Assembly (NCBI GenBank): GCA_963727575.1
Contig: CAVSIA010000013.1
Location: 1 to 64,000, forward strand
Source of the DNA: JAHQVI01 sp963727575
GTDB lineage: Bacteria > Pseudomonadota > Alphaproteobacteria > Rhizobiales > Rhodomicrobiaceae
Direction: 5' to 3'
Length of the DNA stretch: 64,000 bases
Shown here: piece after piece, positions 55,232 to 64,000 of the stretch
Layout: each line of letters opens with the position of its first letter
Position numbering within the stretch: the stretch's first letter is position 1
Translations under genes and position numbers: made by a program
The notes under the pieces: generated by a model
Databases searched by the model: none
The model's input: the letters and a program-made list of their open reading frames with translations, nothing else
Told to the model about the DNA's origin: nothing

Positions 55232-55786
55232 GTGCTGATCAAATTCATTCATCGCGCTGAGGAAGCGCTCCTTGCGCTGATCCTCGCGGCAATGACGATC
55301 CTGACATTCGTCCAGGTGGTGCTGCGCTACGGCTTGAACACCGGCATGTTCTGGGTGCTCGAGGCGACGCTCTACCTGTTCGGCTGGCTCGTGCTGATCG
55401 GCATTTCCTACGGGGTGCGCACGCATTCCCATATCGGCGTCGATCTCCTGGCAAAATCCCTTCCGCCCGCTCCGCGCCGAATCCTCGGCCTGATCATCAC
55501 CGCGCTCGCCCTCCTCTACACCGCCCTCATGTTCTGGGGCGCCTACACCTATATCGACCGCATGATCATCCTCGGCGTCGAAGCCGAGGACATTCCCATC
55601 CAACGCTGGATTCTGGGGCTGTGTCTGCCGATCGGCTTCATCCTGCTCGGCATCCGGCTGCTGGTCATCGGCTGGCAGATCGTCAGCGGCCAGGCCAAAG
55701 GCTTCGAGCTCGCCGACGAGGCGGCCGAAGCGACCAAAGACATCAACCGCGACGGAACGCCTGACGCGACGGAGGTCTCCCGATGA
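55232..55786 (+). CDS. dctQ: TRAP transporter small permease DctQ
   Basis: About 184 residues starting at GTG 55232 (VLIKFIHRAEEALLALILAA), six bases after GGGGGG; a GTG at 55214 is also open. Four helices are visible: LLALILAAMTILTFVQVVLR, LEATLYLFGWLVLIGISYGV with the conserved EEx-type region, a third near LGLIITALALLYTALMFW and LGLCLPIGFILLGIRLLVIG. A charged tail ends the protein. It joins DctM in the inner membrane. It overlaps dctM by four bases. Confidence 0.88.
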   Translation: MLIKFIHRAEEALLALILAAMTILTFVQVVLRYGLNTGMFWVLEATLYLFGWLVLIGISYGVRTHSHIGVDLLAKSLPPAPRRILGLIITALALLYTALMFWGAYTYIDRMIILGVEAEDIPIQRWILGLCLPIGFILLGIRLLVIGWQIVSGQAKGFELADEAAEATKDINRDGTPDATEVSR

Positions 55787-57076
55787 CGACGGCATTTCTG
55801 TTCGTTGCGCTGTTGGTCCTTCTCATCATCGGCATGCCGATCGCAATCGCGCTCGGCCTGTCTTCGCTGCTGACGATCCTGCTCTTCGCCAATGACAGCC
55901 TTGCGTCGCTGATTCTGAAATTCTTCCAGACCATGGAGCAGTTCACGCTGCTGGCGATCCCGTTCTTCATCCTGGCCGGTAATTTCCTGACCACCGGCGG
56001 CGTCGCGCGCCGGATGATCGACTTCGCCGTGTCCACGGTCGGGCACCTTCCGGGCGGCCTCGCGATCGCCTCGGTGATGGCGTGTATGCTGTTCGCCGCG
56101 GTCTCCGGCTCCTCGCCCGCAACCGTCGTCGCCATCGGCTCGATCGTCATCGCCGGCATGGTCAGGACCGGCTACACGCAGAACTTCGCCACCGGCGTCA
56201 TCGTCAATGCCGGCACGCTCGGCATTCTGATACCGCCCTCGATCGTCATGGTCGTCTACGCCGCGGCCAGCGAAACCTCGGTCGGCCGCCTGTTCATGGC
56301 CGGCGTCATTCCCGGCATTCTGCTCGGCCTCATGCTGATGAGCGCGATCTATATCGCCGCGCGCGTCAAGAACCTGCCGCGCCAGCCGAAGGCGGCATGG
56401 TCGGAGCGGCTCGGCTCGTTCCGCGAAGCGCTTTGGGGCCTGTTGCTGATCGTCATCGTGCTCGGCGGCATCTATGGCGGCGTCTTCACGCCGACCGAAG
56501 CGGCCGCCGTCGCCGCCGTCTATGCCGTCGGGGATCGCGCTGTTCGTCTACCGCGATCTGCATTTCACCGACGTGCCGCGCGTGCTGACGGATTCGGCGA
56601 AGGTCACGGTGATGCTGTTGTTCATCATCGCCAACGCTTTCCTGTTCGCGCATGTGCTGACCACCGAGCAGATCCCGCAATCGATCGCGCGCGGCCTCGT
56701 CGAGATGGGCCTGCGGCCATGGCAGTTCCTGCTGATCGTCAATATCCTGCTGCTCATCGCCGGCAATTTCATGGAGCCGTCGGCAATCATCCTGATTCTG
56801 GTGCCGATCCTGTTCCCGATTGCCGTGCATCTCGGCATCGACCCGGTCCATCTCGGCATCATCATGGTGGTGAACATGGAGATCGGCATGGTGACGCCGC
56901 CGGTCGGGCTCAACCTGTTCGTGGCGTCGGGCATCACGGGCATGCCGCTGCTGTCGGTGGTCCGCGCCTCGCTGCCGTGGCTGATGATTCTCCTCGGCTT
57001 CCTGGTGCTCATCACCTATGTGCCGCAGATCTCGCTGTTTCTGCCGAACATGATGTTCGGAGGACACCCGGTCTAG
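55783..57076 (+). CDS. dctM: TRAP transporter large permease DctM, frameshifted
   Basis: About 430 residues starting MTTAFLFVALLVLLIIGMPI. Family segments include FTLLAIPFFILAGNFLTTGG, MLFAAVSGSSPATVVAIGSI, TGVIVNAGTLGILIPPSIVM and, after the break, GIALFVYRDLHFTDVPRVLT, GNFMEPSAIILILVPILFPI and NMEIGMVTPPVGLNLFVASG. The break is an extra G in the run at 56530-56533; without it the frame is open to 57076. It is the Na+-coupled transport subunit. The homopolymer makes a sequencing error likely. A palindrome follows the gene. Confidence 0.92.
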
Positions 57077-57129
57077 CGCGGGATCATTTTGGCGGAAGCG
57101 CTTCGATCTTGTCCGAGATAGTCCGGACT

Positions 57130-57157
57130 CGTCATTCCCGCCTACGCGGGGATGACG
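57130..57157. repeat. Short palindromic repeat (CGTCATTCCCGC type)
   Basis: CGTCATTCCCGC (57130-57141) and GCGGGGATGACG (57146-57157) are complementary with one mismatch across the four-base loop CTAC. This kind of palindrome is spread through many proteobacterial genomes between genes. Here it lies 54 bp after dctM and could help terminate it or the convergent permease gene. Confidence 0.7.
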
Positions 57158-57204
57158 CTATGTTTTCGGTGCGCGGTGAGCCCCTCACACGCGGGCGCCG
57201 CGGT

Positions 57205-58197
57205 TCAAGCGCCCGGTGCCGCTCTCGGCGCAATCGCATTGCGGATCATCGCCGGCAGCCTTCCATCGATGGCGGCAAGCCCCAGTCCGATCATCGCCAT
57301 GCCGATGAAATGCTTGAGCTGCAGCACTTCGCCGAGAACGAATACGCCAAGCAGAATGGCGCTGACGGGGATGAGAAACGTCACCAGAAGCACGTTGGTG
57401 GCCCCCGCCGAGGCAAGGATGCGGAAGTAGATCAGGAACGCCAGCGCCGTCGACAGCGCCGCATTCGCGGTCAGGGCGGCAACCGTCGCTCCGCTCGGCA
57501 TGTCCAGCGTCCAGGGCTGATCGACGATCAGCATGACCGGTACCAGGATGATGCTCGACGCGGTGAGCTGGCCGGTCGCCGTCGCCATCGGGGAAATGCC
57601 CATCGCCCGGAAACGCCGGCCGTAGACCCCCGAGAAGGCGTAGCACATCGCAGCGCCGAGACAGGACAACTCGCCCACGATCACCAGCCAGCCGCCGCCG
57701 GACGCATCTTCGCCGCCGCTGGCGGGAATGGCGGAATGCAGGACATCGGTGCCGATCATCATGGCGACGCCCGCCAGGCCAAGCACGACGCCGAACAGCC
57801 GCCCGCTGGTCAGCTTCTCGTCATCGGTCAGCCAGTTCGCGACGATGACGGCGAAGAGCGGTGTGGTGGCGTTGAGAATGGATGCGAGCCCGGAGGCGAT
57901 GTGCGTCTGCCCCCAGACGATCAGGCAGAACGGCATGGCGTTGTTCACCAGCCCCATGCGGAAGAAGGCCAGCCAGGTGCGCCGGTCGGTCGGCAGCGGC
58001 ACCCGCATGATCCGCATCAGCGCATGAAGAATCGCCGCGGCCATCACCACCCGTGCCACGACGATGGTGAACACCGGCAACTCCTTGACGGCGACGCCGG
58101 TGAAGAAGAAGGTTCCGCCCCAGAGCATGGACAGGCTGATCAGCAGCGCCCATTCGGTCGTGCCCATGGAACGGTTGATTGTGTGCTTCTGCTGCAT
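57205..58197 (-). CDS. EamA/DMT-family permease
   Basis: About 330 residues starting MQQKHTINRSMGTTEWALLI at 58197. Ten helices in two EamA halves: WALLISLSMLWGGTFFFTGV, VVARVVMAAAILHALMRIMR, then NNAMPFCLIVWGQTHIASGL and ASILNATTPLFAVIVANWLT, all signatures of the first half, with SALAF-type TALAFLIYFRILASAGATNV in the second. The substrate is unknown. It converges with dctM and lies next to the glycosylase gene on the same strand. Confidence 0.85.
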   Translation of the reverse strand: MQQKHTINRSMGTTEWALLISLSMLWGGTFFFTGVAVKELPVFTIVVARVVMAAAILHALMRIMRVPLPTDRRTWLAFFRMGLVNNAMPFCLIVWGQTHIASGLASILNATTPLFAVIVANWLTDDEKLTSGRLFGVVLGLAGVAMMIGTDVLHSAIPASGGEDASGGGWLVIVGELSCLGAAMCYAFSGVYGRRFRAMGISPMATATGQLTASSIILVPVMLIVDQPWTLDMPSGATVAALTANAALSTALAFLIYFRILASAGATNVLLVTFLIPVSAILLGVFVLGEVLQLKHFIGMAMIGLGLAAIDGRLPAMIRNAIAPRAAPGA

Positions 58198-58376
58198 GTC
58201 GATCCCTCGAGCGTCAAATGCGGCCGCGATCATCGTTCCGCAAGAGCGCCCGCGCATCCCGTTTCTTGCGCGCAACTCGAAATTCGCCTTCCGCCGCGAA
58301 CATGGCAGGTCGAGATACGGACCTGTTGCGGGTGAATGGCGATCCAGGATGCCGATCGGCCGCCGGCGGTGCCCCC

Positions 58377-59096
58377 TTACGCCTCGCTGTTGCCCATCGT
58401 GTGCAGGGCGTCGGCATCGTGGTTCTCGCCGATCGACATCGCACAGATTCGCGAGATATGCGTCATCGGCAGCTTGCTTTCCCGCGCCCAGGCATTCATC
58501 TGCTCCTGGACTTTGCGCAGATCCTTCCGGGACGTCGGCGTCTCGGCGATCTCGAGCCCGGCGTCGCGAAGACAGGCGACCACGTCGCCCGAGAGGATGA
58601 ATGCGTCCCAGCCGAGGACGCGCAGCAGGTACTGCCCGGTGCGTCCGCCGAGCCGCGAGCCGCGTTTGCCAAGCGCATCGAGCAGCCCCGCCTGATCGTC
58701 ACCCGGCCAGGCGGCGAGGAATTTGCCGAAACTGCCGTGCTCTCCGGCAATCTCGGCGATGAAGCGCGCATTCTCGCGCACGGCCTTGATCTTTTGCGGG
58801 TTTCGGACGATGCGGGCGTCGCTGTGGAGACCTTCCCAGAACTCGTCCGGCTCGAAATTGAGGCGTGCAACGTCGAACCCCAGAAACGCCGCCTCGAAAC
58901 CCGGCCATTTCTGCTCGATCACCCGCCACACGAAGCCGGAGCAGAAGATCCGCTTGGTCATCTCGGCGAGCACGCGGTCGTCGGCGAGCTGCGTGAGCGC
59001 CTTGGCCCCAGGGATCGCGGGAAGCAGAGCCGCAAGCTGCGACTTGCCGCCCTTGCGCTTCTCGGCCCGCGCGCGGATCGTCTTGAATGGCGTCAT
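58377..59096 (-). CDS. DNA-3-methyladenine glycosylase I family protein
   Basis: About 239 residues starting MTPFKTIRARAEKRKGGKSQ at 59096. The Tag-like fold is recognised from LAEMTKRIFCSGFVWRVIEQ, KWPGFEAAFLGFDVARLNFE, SDARIVRNPQKIKAVRENAR, FGKFLAAWPGDDQAGLLDAL, GGRTGQYLLRVLGWDAFILS and the final MTHISRICAMSIGENHDAD. This is the longer subgroup common in Hyphomicrobiales rather than the 187-residue E. coli enzyme. It removes 3-methyladenine from DNA. It is read in the same direction as the peptide cluster but lies beyond its terminator, so it is probably separate. Confidence 0.82.
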   Translation of the reverse strand: MTPFKTIRARAEKRKGGKSQLAALLPAIPGAKALTQLADDRVLAEMTKRIFCSGFVWRVIEQKWPGFEAAFLGFDVARLNFEPDEFWEGLHSDARIVRNPQKIKAVRENARFIAEIAGEHGSFGKFLAAWPGDDQAGLLDALGKRGSRLGGRTGQYLLRVLGWDAFILSGDVVACLRDAGLEIAETPTSRKDLRKVQEQMNAWARESKLPMTHISRICAMSIGENHDADALHTMGNSEA

Positions 59097-59461
59097 TCGC
59101 TGCGCTCCCCTCACTCGCCATTGGATGTCCGGCGCGAGCCGATCTCCGATCCGAACCCGCCCATGTGAGCGCACAAGATCGGACAGATTTAGGCGTTTGC
59201 CAACCCGGACCGCACGGCCTCCGAATTGGCGACGCTTGCGCGGGGGATCTCCGGCGGGCCGGCGCTATCGGATGTGTGGAACGCCTTGGTGAGGACGGTC
59301 ATCGGCGGCGGGGGGCCGAGACTGTCAGTCGCCTAGGTTTTGGATGTGAAGGGGTGAGGTGGCGCCGGTTTCGCCAGGCGCGTCGCCGCGGTCGGGTAGA
59401 GGGTGCCGGTGGGCGCGATGGAAAAGGGGCACCGCCGCCTGGCGCTGCCCCCGTCGTTCGA
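59097..59461. other. Spacer of about 365 bp between the glycosylase and the peptide gene
   Basis: It contains the intrinsic terminator of the peptide gene at its right end (59421-59451) and GCGCC/GGCGC at 59362-59381. No gene with a start signal is seen in either direction. The promoter of the glycosylase gene should lie at its left end. Confidence 0.45.
59421..59451 (-). terminator. Intrinsic terminator after the TOMM precursor gene
   Basis: Read on the minus strand, GGGGCA pairs with TGCCCC (59446-59451 with 59426-59431) with an inner CGCC/GGCG stem, followed by TTTT. It begins 11 bases after the stop codon of the precursor gene and marks the end of the cluster. Confidence 0.8.
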
Positions 59462-59740
59462 TCAGCAGCTGCAGCAGCAGCAATTCAGGCTGCCGCCGGA
59501 CGCATTGCCGAGGGCTTCGTCGGACAGCTCGCCGTCCGCAGGCATCGGGGGAATGACGACGGTCCATTCGCTCGCCGAACTCTCGACGACGTTGACCTTG
59601 ACGTTGGACGGTACGCTCACGCCGGCTTCGGCGAAAACTTCCTTCGGAGACGACTTAAAACGCGCTTTGAAAGCCGGATCGGCCCAGCTCTTTGCAATCA
59701 ATTTGCTGATGGCCGCTTGCGACCGTGCGTCTTGTCCCAT
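59462..59740 (-). CDS. NHLP-leader TOMM (LAP) precursor peptide, core SLNCCCCSC
   Basis: A 92-residue precursor starting MGQDARSQAAISKLIAKSWA at 59740 after GAGG. Residues 1-65 are a nitrile-hydratase-alpha-like leader: KLIAKSWADPAFKARFKSSP, KEVFAEAGVSVPSNVKVNVV and the final strand EWTVVIPPMP. An acidic linker (ADGELSDEAL) leads to GNASGG, a double-glycine cleavage site at residues 82-83. The nine-residue core SLNCCCCSC has five Cys and two Ser. The adjacent YcaO and SagB proteins are expected to turn the Cys into thiazoles; the exporter's peptidase (outside the window) would cut after GG. Four TGC codons in a row encode CCCC. Confidence 0.92.
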   Translation of the reverse strand: MGQDARSQAAISKLIAKSWADPAFKARFKSSPKEVFAEAGVSVPSNVKVNVVESSASEWTVVIPPMPADGELSDEALGNASGGSLNCCCCSC

Positions 59741-59824
59741 GCTTTTTCCTCATTTGGAGCTAATTCGCTGCTGCCTGTCATTGCGTATCGAACTCGTTGC
59801 AACGGCCAAGTGCGCTGCCCGGTC

Positions 59825-59838
59825 CATTGCGCGCAATG
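59825..59838. promoter_or_regulatory. 14-bp palindrome upstream of the precursor gene (possible operator)
   Basis: CATTGCGCGCAATG is a perfect palindrome 85 bp before the precursor start codon, in the 216-bp space between the SagB gene and the precursor gene. A separate promoter for the precursor is likely there, since precursor peptides are usually made in excess. The regulator is unknown. Confidence 0.4.
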
Positions 59839-59956
59839 TGCTCGACGAACCCGATCCTACAATTCAAACGTGCAGAAGCCTTTAAGTGGACTATCGCCGG
59901 ATGCATGACGGAGCCAACCGAAAATTAAGCGTATGCGGACGCCTCTGGAAACCACG

Positions 59957-61329
59957 TCAAGCGGGCCAGCCAAAAGCGAACTCGCCGATATTGACCTCCT
60001 GGAAACGGCCGTTCCCGGTGGCGCGCTGGAAGGCGGCATTGTCGCCCAGCCCGGCAGCGCAGCCGCCGAGGCCGAGATCCGCTGTGACCAGATAGAGGCT
60101 TTGCAGCAGGACCCCCGCATTGACGAGCGTGAGATGATAGGCGACGCCCTCATATTTCCAGGCGATCCGCGGAAAGCGCGTGGCGAGCACGACGAGCACC
60201 GGCGGCGCCTGCTCCTGCCGCCAGGATTTGGCGCAATGGGCCAGCATCTCCTGCGCCCCGGCTTCGGCGTCCGTGATCCGCGTGAGCGCGTGAATGTCGC
60301 CGCGATAGTGATAGAGGCCTGGCTCCAGCGAATTGCCGTCGCGCACGGCCAGATAAAGCTCGATCTCATGGATCGAGCCCCCCGAGGGCACGGGACGCCG
60401 AAAGCAATCCTGGCCCTCCTTGCCACGCGCGACATCCGACCTCACGCGGGCAACCCGGTGCAGCACGTCCGACAGTTCCGGCAAGCCCACGGGCCTCGAA
60501 ACGAACTCCCGGACCGATCGCCGCTGTTCCATGACCGAAGCAAGCGCCTCGCTCCGCTTCAAATTCGCATGGCCTGCGGGCGGCAGCGTTATCGTCTCGC
60601 CGTGATAGGCCGGGCGGAACGCCGGCGGCGGCGCCATGTCGTTCTGAAACCTGTAGCTGCCGCCGCGAACGCGCCAGTCGCCATAGGAGCGGGATGCTTT
60701 GTGAAACAGCGCATCGTGGAATTCCCAGGTCCGGCGCGCTACGTCTTCGACCGCCTCGGCATCGGCGGCAAATCCCAGAGCGGTCAGCAACGCCGCGAAC
60801 TGACGCTCCACCGGGTCGGTGATGCCGTCCGAGGCGATGGGCTGCCCGGCGAGTTCTGGCGATGAAGGCGGCAAGGCCAGGAATTCGCCAGGACGATCTC
60901 GCAAGACGCCTCGGGATGCGCCAGGACGAGACCGCGCGGGGTTCCGCGCAGATAGCTGAAGCGGTCAAGGCGCAGCGTTGCCGGCAGATCGGGCGCAGAC
61001 GGAGGATCGAAACCGGGACCGCAGGGCTCGATAATCGCCATCGCCCCATCGGCCGCTTCCAGCACCAGTTCGATCAGCCCGTGATCGATCAGACGCCGCA
61101 GGCGGAAAAGGATTTTCGCGTAACCCGCCGGGTCGCCACCGATAAGCAGGTCCTCCTCGCCGGCACCCTCGGCGAGCCTTTCTAGGAGCGCCAGAAGCTC
61201 GGGATCGGTGACGTCGAGCCGGCCGCCGTCGGGCTTCGACAAGCGCGCCGTGCCGCGCCCGTCGTTTTGTAGGGCGAATGCCGGCCGCAAACGCCAGACC
61301 GGAAGCAATCGTTGATTTTGAACGTTCAT
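59957..61329 (-). CDS. SagB-type azoline dehydrogenase, frameshifted
   Basis: About 458 residues. It starts MNVQNQRLLPVWRLRPAFAL at ATG 61329 (a GTG overlapping the YcaO stop, TAGTG at 61338, is also possible). An N-terminal domain of about 170 residues has FSYLRGTPRGLVLAHPEASC. The frame then shifts by one lost base near 60880-60886 and continues FLALPPSSPELAGQPIASDG. The C-terminal nitroreductase-like FMN domain has SVMEQRRSVREFVSRPVGLP, GSIHEIELYLAVRDGNSLEP, GVAYHLTLVNAGVLLQSLYL and VTADLGLGGCAAGLGDNAAF. It oxidises azolines to azoles using FMN. The break may be a sequence error. Confidence 0.88.
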
Positions 61330-61337
61330 GGCCAACA

Positions 61338-63594
61338 CTAAATGAAGAACGGATCGGGGTTGAGGTCGGCTTCATCGAGGACGCAATCCCGCCAGCCCAT
61401 CGCCACCGGCACGTCATAAAGCCGTCCCGGTGCGAAGCGCGCCCAGAAATGCCGAAGGCCTGGAACAGCGACGCGCACGACCGGAAAGCCGATATCCGGC
61501 CGTGTCTGATCGAGGACGATCATGTCGAGGCCGCGATTGCCGACCAGGCGGATACAGTGCTCGATGTCGCCCTTCAGATCGTCGCAGGACTGGTCGTGGA
61601 AATCGGCGGCCGTGCGCCGAACGCCGGACGCCGGCAGCACATAGGGCGCGCTTCCAATGGTCGCCTCGGCGAGCCAGCGGTCGAAATCGCTGTTGATCGA
61701 TGGCGCACTCGGAGCCTGCCCAGCTTCCGGCAAAAGCTCGTTCCAGGTCGATTGGTTCAGCTCCGACACCGCCCTGGAGACGGCAAGCGCCCCATTGAGA
61801 TGGGTGCCGAGACCGACGTGAATCCGGCCGCCATCGGCCTCCCGCCAGGAAATCGCGATGATCGTCGGCACGCCGAGGTCGTTGGTGATGTCGAGCGCAA
61901 TCAGCGTCCGGCCGTGCGCCCGGTACAGCGCCTGCATCCGATCGAGATAGGGCGAGGCGAAGCTGTTCAGGTCGATACCCGGGCGGCTCAGCCGGTTGTA
62001 CCACCAGACCGCGCAGGCATCGCGCTCGACCAGCTCCAGAAATCCCTGCAGGATCGCCTCTTCGATGGTGTTGCCCGCGGCGCAGCCATTGGAGTTGCCC
62101 TGGCAGAACATATGATCCGGGTCGGACGGGTGGCGAATGTAGCAAAAGGCGGTCGGTAGCCAGATGGTGCGCTCATTGGTCAGCGACCAGGCCGGCGTCC
62201 AGTCGATCTCCCGCGAGGCATCGAACGGCATCGGAACCCAATTGAAGGTGCCCCAGCGTTTGTTGAGCTGCTCGCGCTCCGCATATTGGCGTTCGCTGAA
62301 ATGCATCAGATCGAGCGGCGATATCGCGCGGTCGCCGAGCGTGTCGAGCCTGGCGCGGCGCCGTGGCTCGTCGCCGAAGGCGGAGGCGGAATAGCGCTCG
62401 ATCGCCTCGCCGATGCAGCTTACCTTGGCCTGAATGTCGGTCAGGCCCTTGCCGCCCGCATAGGACGCCCGCCCCAGCACACGGTTTTGCCTGTGATCGG
62501 CGGACCGGCCGGTGTTCTCGCCGAAAAGCTGGCTGGCGACATAGACATACACCCCCTCGGGCGCTTCCATTTTCTGCAGTGTCGGGACGATGCCGGTGAT
62601 CTCGCTGACGAGCGGCTCCAGCCGTGACAAGGTTTCCTCCGGCGTCGACGACCGGTAGCCGCCATCGGTGGTGCTGCGTTTGGTTCGGTTGTGAAGCACG
62701 ACAGGGGCGCCGTCGTCACCGAAAGCGGGCATCGCGGCCGTTGGAGCGCGGCGTTCCCCGAGGCCGATCGGATGGGCTCTGCTCTCCAGCGTCCAAGGGT
62801 CGATCGCCAGGACCGAATTCCGGATGCCTGCGGGAGGCTTGCCAACCAGGGTCGCGGAAATCGCGTTCAGGAGCGCGGCGGCGGCAAAGGCGTCGTTTTC
62901 CAGCGTGCTCTGGGAGGGAACGAGCGGAAACACCGCCTTTTGTGCGAGGAACGGCGCTTCGGGAACGCGGCTGACAGTCAGGCGGCGGCGCAGGACGGCG
63001 AACAGCGCCGGGTCTTGCGGCTCGAGCAGCGGACCGATCCAGATCTGGCCGCCGCCAATGCGAACGGGCAGCGCCAGACATTCGGCCGATCTCGCCTGCG
63101 CGATCGCATCATCGAAACGCGGGTCGAGATAATCCTCGGTGAGGATGACCGCGAGATGGGCAGCCTCCAAGGCGTCGCACAATTCAAAGCGCGACGACAG
63201 CGATGCGCGGATCGCCTGGAACACCGCGCCGAGCCCGCCGGCATTGTCGAGATGAACCTGACGCTTCAGCCCGGCTGCGACTTCCGCCAGGCTGATGCCC
63301 TTCGCCGACCACCACGCCGCCTCCGGAGCAGGCGCGGAGCATCCGTTCACCGCCTGCGTATAGCCGCCCGCACCCATGCGGATCAGCGCGAAGTGAACGA
63401 TCTCCGGCCGGAAGCATTCGCTCAACTGGTCAGCCATCGCGTCGGCGCTGCGGGTTCCATCGAGCAGCGGCATGAGCGCGGCATAAACGGGACCGCGCAA
63501 CACATAGCGCTCCGCCTCGCCGAGAAGCAGAAGCACTTCGGCGGAAATCTGGTGGGACTTCAGATGCGGCTTTAGCCGGAGTTCTCTCGGTCAT
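61338..63594 (-). CDS. Fused TOMM leader-binding/YcaO cyclodehydratase, frameshift near start
   Basis: About 751 residues. The open frame begins by 63536; a better start is ATG 63594 after GAGGGG, reading MTER, then after removing one base near 63582 LRLKPHLKSHQISAEVLLLL, the normal N-terminus of TOMM leader-binding domains. Residues to about 300 are this E1-like/RRE part. The YcaO domain follows: ITGIVPTLQKMEAPEGVYVY, DIQAKVSCIGEAIERYSASA with ATP/Mg-binding Glu residues, GNSNGCAAGNTIEEAILQGF and LELVERDACAVWWYNRLSRP. It ends NPDPFFI, a short proline-containing C-terminus like other azole-forming YcaO proteins. It cyclises Cys/Ser of the precursor with ATP. Confidence 0.92.
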
Positions 63595-63738
63595 GCGGCC
63601 CCTCATCTTGCGGGGCCCTGCTGAACGCGAAAACCATCGCAATACGGTTGAATTGGTCACACCGAATACACGCAAAAGGTGAAGTCGGCCTTAAGCGCCC
63701 GGTGGGATTGACGCGAAGCGCTCCCGACCCCGCAGACC

Positions 63739-64000
63739 TCAGACGAGTTGCCGCTTGGCCAGGGCATAGAACGCGCCGCGCTTGTCCATCAACTCCTGGA
63801 AGCTGCCTTGCTCGGCGACCCGGCCATGCTCTAGGACGATGATCCGGTCGACTTTCTCGATGGTGCTCAGCCGGTGGGCGACGACGATGCGCGTTGCGGT
63901 GAGCTTCGCCAGCGTCGAGGTCACGATGGCCTGGGTCTCGTTGTCGAGCGCGCTGGTCGCCTCGTCCAGCAGCAGAATACGGGGTTTGCGGATGAAAGCC
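63739..64000 (-). CDS. NHLP-family peptide export ABC transporter, C-terminal part (runs off window)
   Basis: The last 87 codons of an ABC transporter ATPase. Visible are the Walker B and D-loop in PRILLLDEATSALDNETQAI, the switch histidine in TRIVVAHRLSTIEKVDRIIV and the end LMDKRGAFYALAKRQLV. The wording of this C-terminus matches the permease/ATPase proteins that travel with NHLP precursor peptides. The upstream part (membrane domain, possible C39 peptidase) is outside the window. It lies 144 bp before the YcaO gene on the same strand, so it probably exports the modified peptide. Confidence 0.85.
   Translation of the reverse strand, partial: AFIRKPRILLLDEATSALDNETQAIVTSTLAKLTATRIVVAHRLSTIEKVDRIIVLEHGRVAEQGSFQELMDKRGAFYALAKRQLV

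Noticed and set aside
57130..57157. CRISPR-like repeat
   Set aside because: A single palindrome with no repeated spacers; it fits dispersed intergenic repeats. No CRISPR array was seen anywhere in the window.
57076..58335. Extension of the dctM frame for more than 400 codons past its break
   Set aside because: After about 56530 this frame reads non-protein-like sequence and runs antisense through the permease gene; the conserved DctM protein continues in another frame and stops at 57076.

Overview
The window is GC-rich, densely packed bacterial chromosome. Gene content and order point to an alphaproteobacterium of the order Hyphomicrobiales (Rhizobiales). The evidence is the trpF-trpB-trpA-accD-folC run, the lapA-ihfB-sppA-rpsA-cmk-aroA run with a divergent FYDLN-acid (TIGR02300) gene, phaR next to phaA/phaB, and short dispersed palindromes of the rhizobial intergenic type (CAGGAAAA...TTTTCCTG). 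I cannot name the genus.

Layout. 1-1.0 kb: end of a mobile or foreign segment (5' part of a tyrosine recombinase and an AT-richer methyltransferase gene). 1.1-8.5 kb: ten overlapping minus-strand genes for a multisubunit cation/proton antiporter in Mrp/Mbh order (E, F, G, DUF4040-MbhE, B, C, then three ND-type subunits and an 83-residue membrane protein). 9.2-14.5 kb: folate, fatty-acid and tryptophan genes. 14.9-21.1 kb: RidA, LapA, IHF-beta, SppA, ribosomal protein S1, Cmk and AroA. 21.3-34.9 kb: L-2-hydroxyglutarate oxidase, a TonB-type protein, an outer-membrane barrel, glutathione reductase, three DUF2059 units in two proteins, RpiA, succinate-semialdehyde dehydrogenase, phosphoglycolate phosphatase and a GNAT enzyme. 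35.0-37.1 kb: tRNA-Val(CAC), a second GNAT gene and a complete IS5-type insertion sequence sitting in that gene's stop codon. 37.3-44.4 kb: chemoreceptor, several small envelope or stress proteins, glyoxalase II and an NYN-domain protein. 44.5-50.8 kb: exporter, PHA genes phaB, phaA and phaR, a CAP lipoprotein and a D,D-carboxypeptidase. 51.3-59.1 kb: unknown secreted protein, ammonium transporter, TRAP transporter dctPQM, EamA permease and a 3-methyladenine glycosylase. 59.4-64.0 kb: a ribosomally synthesised peptide (TOMM/LAP) cluster running off the right edge.

The most interesting system is that last one. On the minus strand it reads ABC exporter (3' end only), fused leader-binding/YcaO cyclodehydratase, SagB-type dehydrogenase, then a 92-residue nitrile-hydratase-like leader peptide (NHLP). 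The peptide ends in GG-SLNCCCCSC and is followed by a good intrinsic terminator. The predicted product is a very short peptide carrying up to four consecutive thiazoles.

A recurring feature is single-base frameshifts in genes that are otherwise conserved (accD, phaB, dctM, all three ND-type antiporter subunits, gabD, tonB-like, the chemoreceptor, both TOMM enzymes and others). Most are one extra base. Because they hit essential genes, residual sequencing errors are more likely than gene decay. Such loci are given here as one feature spanning both frames.
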